Positions 61,932 to 64,000 of a DNA stretch of 64,000 nt are shown here, piece by piece. Within the stretch, counting starts at the first letter, position 1; the number at the start of each line of letters is the position of its first letter. The notes beneath the pieces were generated by a model, which worked only from the letters and a program-made list of their open reading frames with translations, did not search any database and had not been told where the DNA came from. A program made the position numbers and the translations under genes. The stretch comes from Nostoc sp. KVJ20. Lineage in GTDB: Bacteria; Cyanobacteriota; Cyanobacteriia; Cyanobacteriales; Nostocaceae. The stretch is from positions 1 to 64,000 of the forward strand of contig NZ_KV757581.1 of assembly GCF_001712795.1 (NCBI RefSeq). The letters are read 5' to 3'.

Positions 61932-63821
61932 TTAGAATGTAAAAGTAGTCCGAAGTACACCTACAGTCGTAGTCTCATTGTTGCTGTTACCTTCTGGGTT
62001 AAAGAGAACAAACGCACCAGGGGTAATGCTGATATTATCGCTAACTTGAAAGCGATAATAGCCTTCTAAATGGTAAGGAGTTGCCCGATTGTCGCCTGTG
62101 GGGGTAAGTTGAGCAGAACCACCAGTATCAGTACGGTAAAGCGGCTGACCAAAAATAATCCCGGCATTGTTCCCTGACTTGAATAAATCTCTGAAGTGAA
62201 CTCCCACCATCCAACTTGTAAAAGTGGTGGAAGCATTCACGCTATCAGAAGAATCATCAATAAATAATGCTGCACCGTAGCCAGATAAGGCTATTTTGGG
62301 AGAAAATCGCCATGTTACTGTACCCCCAAAGGAGTTGAGTTTGACGGGTGTCCCAGCGTCAACACCAGCTAAAGCACCAACATCACCACTAATTAATCCA
62401 GTACCTAAAATATTGATTTCGTGATAACTATTGGCATAGTTTAGACCAATATCTAAGTCAGGACTGGGCTTGAAGGTTAACTGTGCAGCAACAACACTAC
62501 TCCCACTAAATAAACCACCTCCCAAAGGTGTCGTAGAAACTCCTGGTAGTACCTCATCAGCAGATTTTTGGGGTAAATTGGCATTGACGCTACCGTATAA
62601 AGCTCGTAAATCCAAATTCGGGGAAATACTATAAATAAATCCCGCCGCCGATGCTAAACCAGTACCCGAAGTTCCACCAGAAATCCGTACCACAGGATTT
62701 AAGCCTGCAAAACGAGAAATTGACTCTTGTCCTTCGCCATAAAAAGGTGTAACTGCTGGGAAAGCATCTGATGTTTCTGCCGCAGTTCCAGCAAACAAGG
62801 TTAATTTATTCGCGACGGGAAAGATATACAGCAATTTGTAAAGCTGAACATCGTTCGCGCCAACACTCGACAAAGTATTGACATTTAAGCCTGGAAATTG
62901 CGGCTCAAAACTGGTACGAGCGCTACTAGAACTTAAAAGGGGTGCAGCTAATCCTAAACTTTGTTGCAGGCTACCTTGTCCATCGACTCCACCCAAAAAG
63001 TTATAGGCTTGCAATCCAGTAATTAATAAATCTTTACCAGTAAAGCTAGTGGTGAGATTTAATCGCACTCTATTGACTAGGATGATGTTCGGGTCACTGT
63101 CATTAGGAGCGCCGCCGGTAGCACCAACACCAGCAATAATTACTTCTCCATTAAGTTTAGTAGTTGTAGAAAATTGATTTGCTTCTAGTTCTGCGGTACG
63201 AGCTTCTACAGCATCTACTCGACCCCGCAATGTTGTCAATTCCGCCGTAAATTGTTCTTGTAGTTTCTGTAACGTGGCTAAATCTTCTTTCTTAACCAAA
63301 TCACCAGTTGCAGTGGCAATCAGTTCGTTGATTCGTTCTAAACAAGCATTTAAGCCAGCAGCAAATTCATAGCGAGTCATCGCCCGATTACCGCGATAGG
63401 TTTGATTGGGATAACCTGCAATGCAACCATAGCGCTCAACCAAAGATTGTAGTGCCTGAAAAGCCCAATCGGTCGGTTGTACATCAGATAATTGGGATAC
63501 AGATGTTACTTGTGCAAGTTTGTCTGAGGATGAAGATGAATTTATCGATTTTGGTGTGAGTGGCTGTTGAAACTTAACAGCAGAATCTACTCCTGAATCT
63601 TGATTTATTTGATTCTCATTAGCTATCAGCAATTCACTGGAGATACTATTTGTCAAGTTGCTTTGATGAGAATCATTTTTTTGATAATTGCTATCATTTT
63701 GATTAATAGCTAAGTTTTTATCTGCAATTTCTAAATTAGGAAGGGCTTGCACAGGTGATAACCCGGCAATTAAGCATATAAATCCCATCCCACTAGCAGA
63801 AGCTAGTAGATATTTTGCCAT
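61932..63821 (-). CDS. SLH-domain iron-uptake porin (OprB-like)
   Basis: 629 residues. A signal peptide (LLASASGMGFICLIAGLSPV) is followed by a Ser/Asn/Gln-rich region. An SLH domain (DVQPTDWAFQALQSLVERYG, RYEFAAGLNACLERI) should bind the wall. A coiled coil follows (LQEQFTAELTTLRGRVDAVE), then a roughly 400-residue outer-membrane beta barrel ending in TTFTF with the terminal Phe. This is the cyanobacterial SLH-porin type annotated as iron uptake porin. An aggag ribosome-binding site precedes the ATG. Confidence 0.92.
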   Translation of the reverse strand: MAKYLLASASGMGFICLIAGLSPVQALPNLEIADKNLAINQNDSNYQKNDSHQSNLTNSISSELLIANENQINQDSGVDSAVKFQQPLTPKSINSSSSSDKLAQVTSVSQLSDVQPTDWAFQALQSLVERYGCIAGYPNQTYRGNRAMTRYEFAAGLNACLERINELIATATGDLVKKEDLATLQKLQEQFTAELTTLRGRVDAVEARTAELEANQFSTTTKLNGEVIIAGVGATGGAPNDSDPNIILVNRVRLNLTTSFTGKDLLITGLQAYNFLGGVDGQGSLQQSLGLAAPLLSSSSARTSFEPQFPGLNVNTLSSVGANDVQLYKLLYIFPVANKLTLFAGTAAETSDAFPAVTPFYGEGQESISRFAGLNPVVRISGGTSGTGLASAAGFIYSISPNLDLRALYGSVNANLPQKSADEVLPGVSTTPLGGGLFSGSSVVAAQLTFKPSPDLDIGLNYANSYHEINILGTGLISGDVGALAGVDAGTPVKLNSFGGTVTWRFSPKIALSGYGAALFIDDSSDSVNASTTFTSWMVGVHFRDLFKSGNNAGIIFGQPLYRTDTGGSAQLTPTGDNRATPYHLEGYYRFQVSDNISITPGAFVLFNPEGNSNNETTTVGVLRTTFTF

Positions 63822-64000
63822 GAAAACTCCTGACGCATATAATATGGTAAAAATTAATTGCGATTTTAAAATTGATTGATAAGTAAATTTAAAGTAGATT
63901 TAGCGAAAGAATCTTGCTAACTTTAAATTTTCGATATCAGGATTTTTTCTGAATTGACTTACCGCAAAATCAGCTTATATCGCAAGTATTAAATTATAGT

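Overview
The window looks like chromosome of a filamentous, probably heterocyst-forming cyanobacterium (Nostoc/Anabaena type). The grounds are: many HIP1 octamers (GCGATCGC), short heptad-type intergenic repeats (runs of ctgctcc, gcctcct, gggcatt), a HetP protein, a Psb32-type photosystem II repair protein, a PAP/fibrillin protein, an SLH-domain iron-uptake porin and a contractile injection system of the cyanobacterial kind. I saw no rRNA, tRNA or CRISPR array.

Layout. 1-4.1 kb: the edge of an IS5-like element, then a three-gene operon (TPR-trypsin-like protease with a probably lost 5' end, a secreted protein, a membrane protein). 4.2-13.7 kb: mostly housekeeping and hypothetical genes: hybrid-length sensor kinase, RibD-type reductase, FemAB/GNAT-like protein, DUF4346, Psb32, SurE, PAP/fibrillin, a MOSC-alkyltransferase-like fusion and a membrane protein. 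14-20.5 kb: a 1512-residue RTX adhesin-like protein with two sets of seven FG-GAP repeats, a TIGR03032 protein and an Hsp20 remnant.

20.6-35.5 kb is the most interesting region. A minus-strand contractile injection system (CIS) operon encodes a DUF4255 cap, sheath, two tube proteins, two T4-baseplate-chaperone-like proteins and a DUF6760-like small protein. The last is translationally coupled to an FHA protein whose C-terminus is a methylglyoxal-synthase-like fold without its catalytic residues. A CHASE2-Ser/Thr kinase follows. Diverging from the cap gene are a cytoplasmic histidine kinase, a NarL-type regulator, a pseudokinase-TM-PstS-like fusion and a zinc-ribbon FHA protein. The CIS is thus bracketed by two kinase/FHA pairs and a two-component system, which suggests phosphorylation-controlled assembly or firing, analogous to PpkA/Fha in type VI secretion. 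Baseplate, spike and ATPase genes are absent here, so the rest must be elsewhere or lost.

35.5-44.8 kb: a TrpD2-like protein flanked by perfect 59-bp inverted repeats, an LCP protein, an AI-2E-type permease, a four-helix-bundle gene broken by one stop codon, a lipoprotein serpin next to a subtilisin-like protease, and rpe. 45.5-48.2 kb: an intact hetP downstream of a decayed hetC. 48.3-54.2 kb: GH116 glycosidase, ATP-grasp protein, a proline-rich membrane protein, a Tat phosphoesterase and a GAF protein. 54.2-56.3 kb: a two-gene Septu-type (PtuA/PtuB) anti-phage system. 56.4-63.8 kb: ABM monooxygenase, PcrA/UvrD helicase, FabG, thioredoxin and an iron-uptake porin.

Small repeats are a strong theme. 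A ~128-bp MITE-like element (three copies), a 26-nt palindrome family (four copies) and a 59-bp inverted pair repeatedly sit at gene 3' ends and in several cases supply the stop codon.
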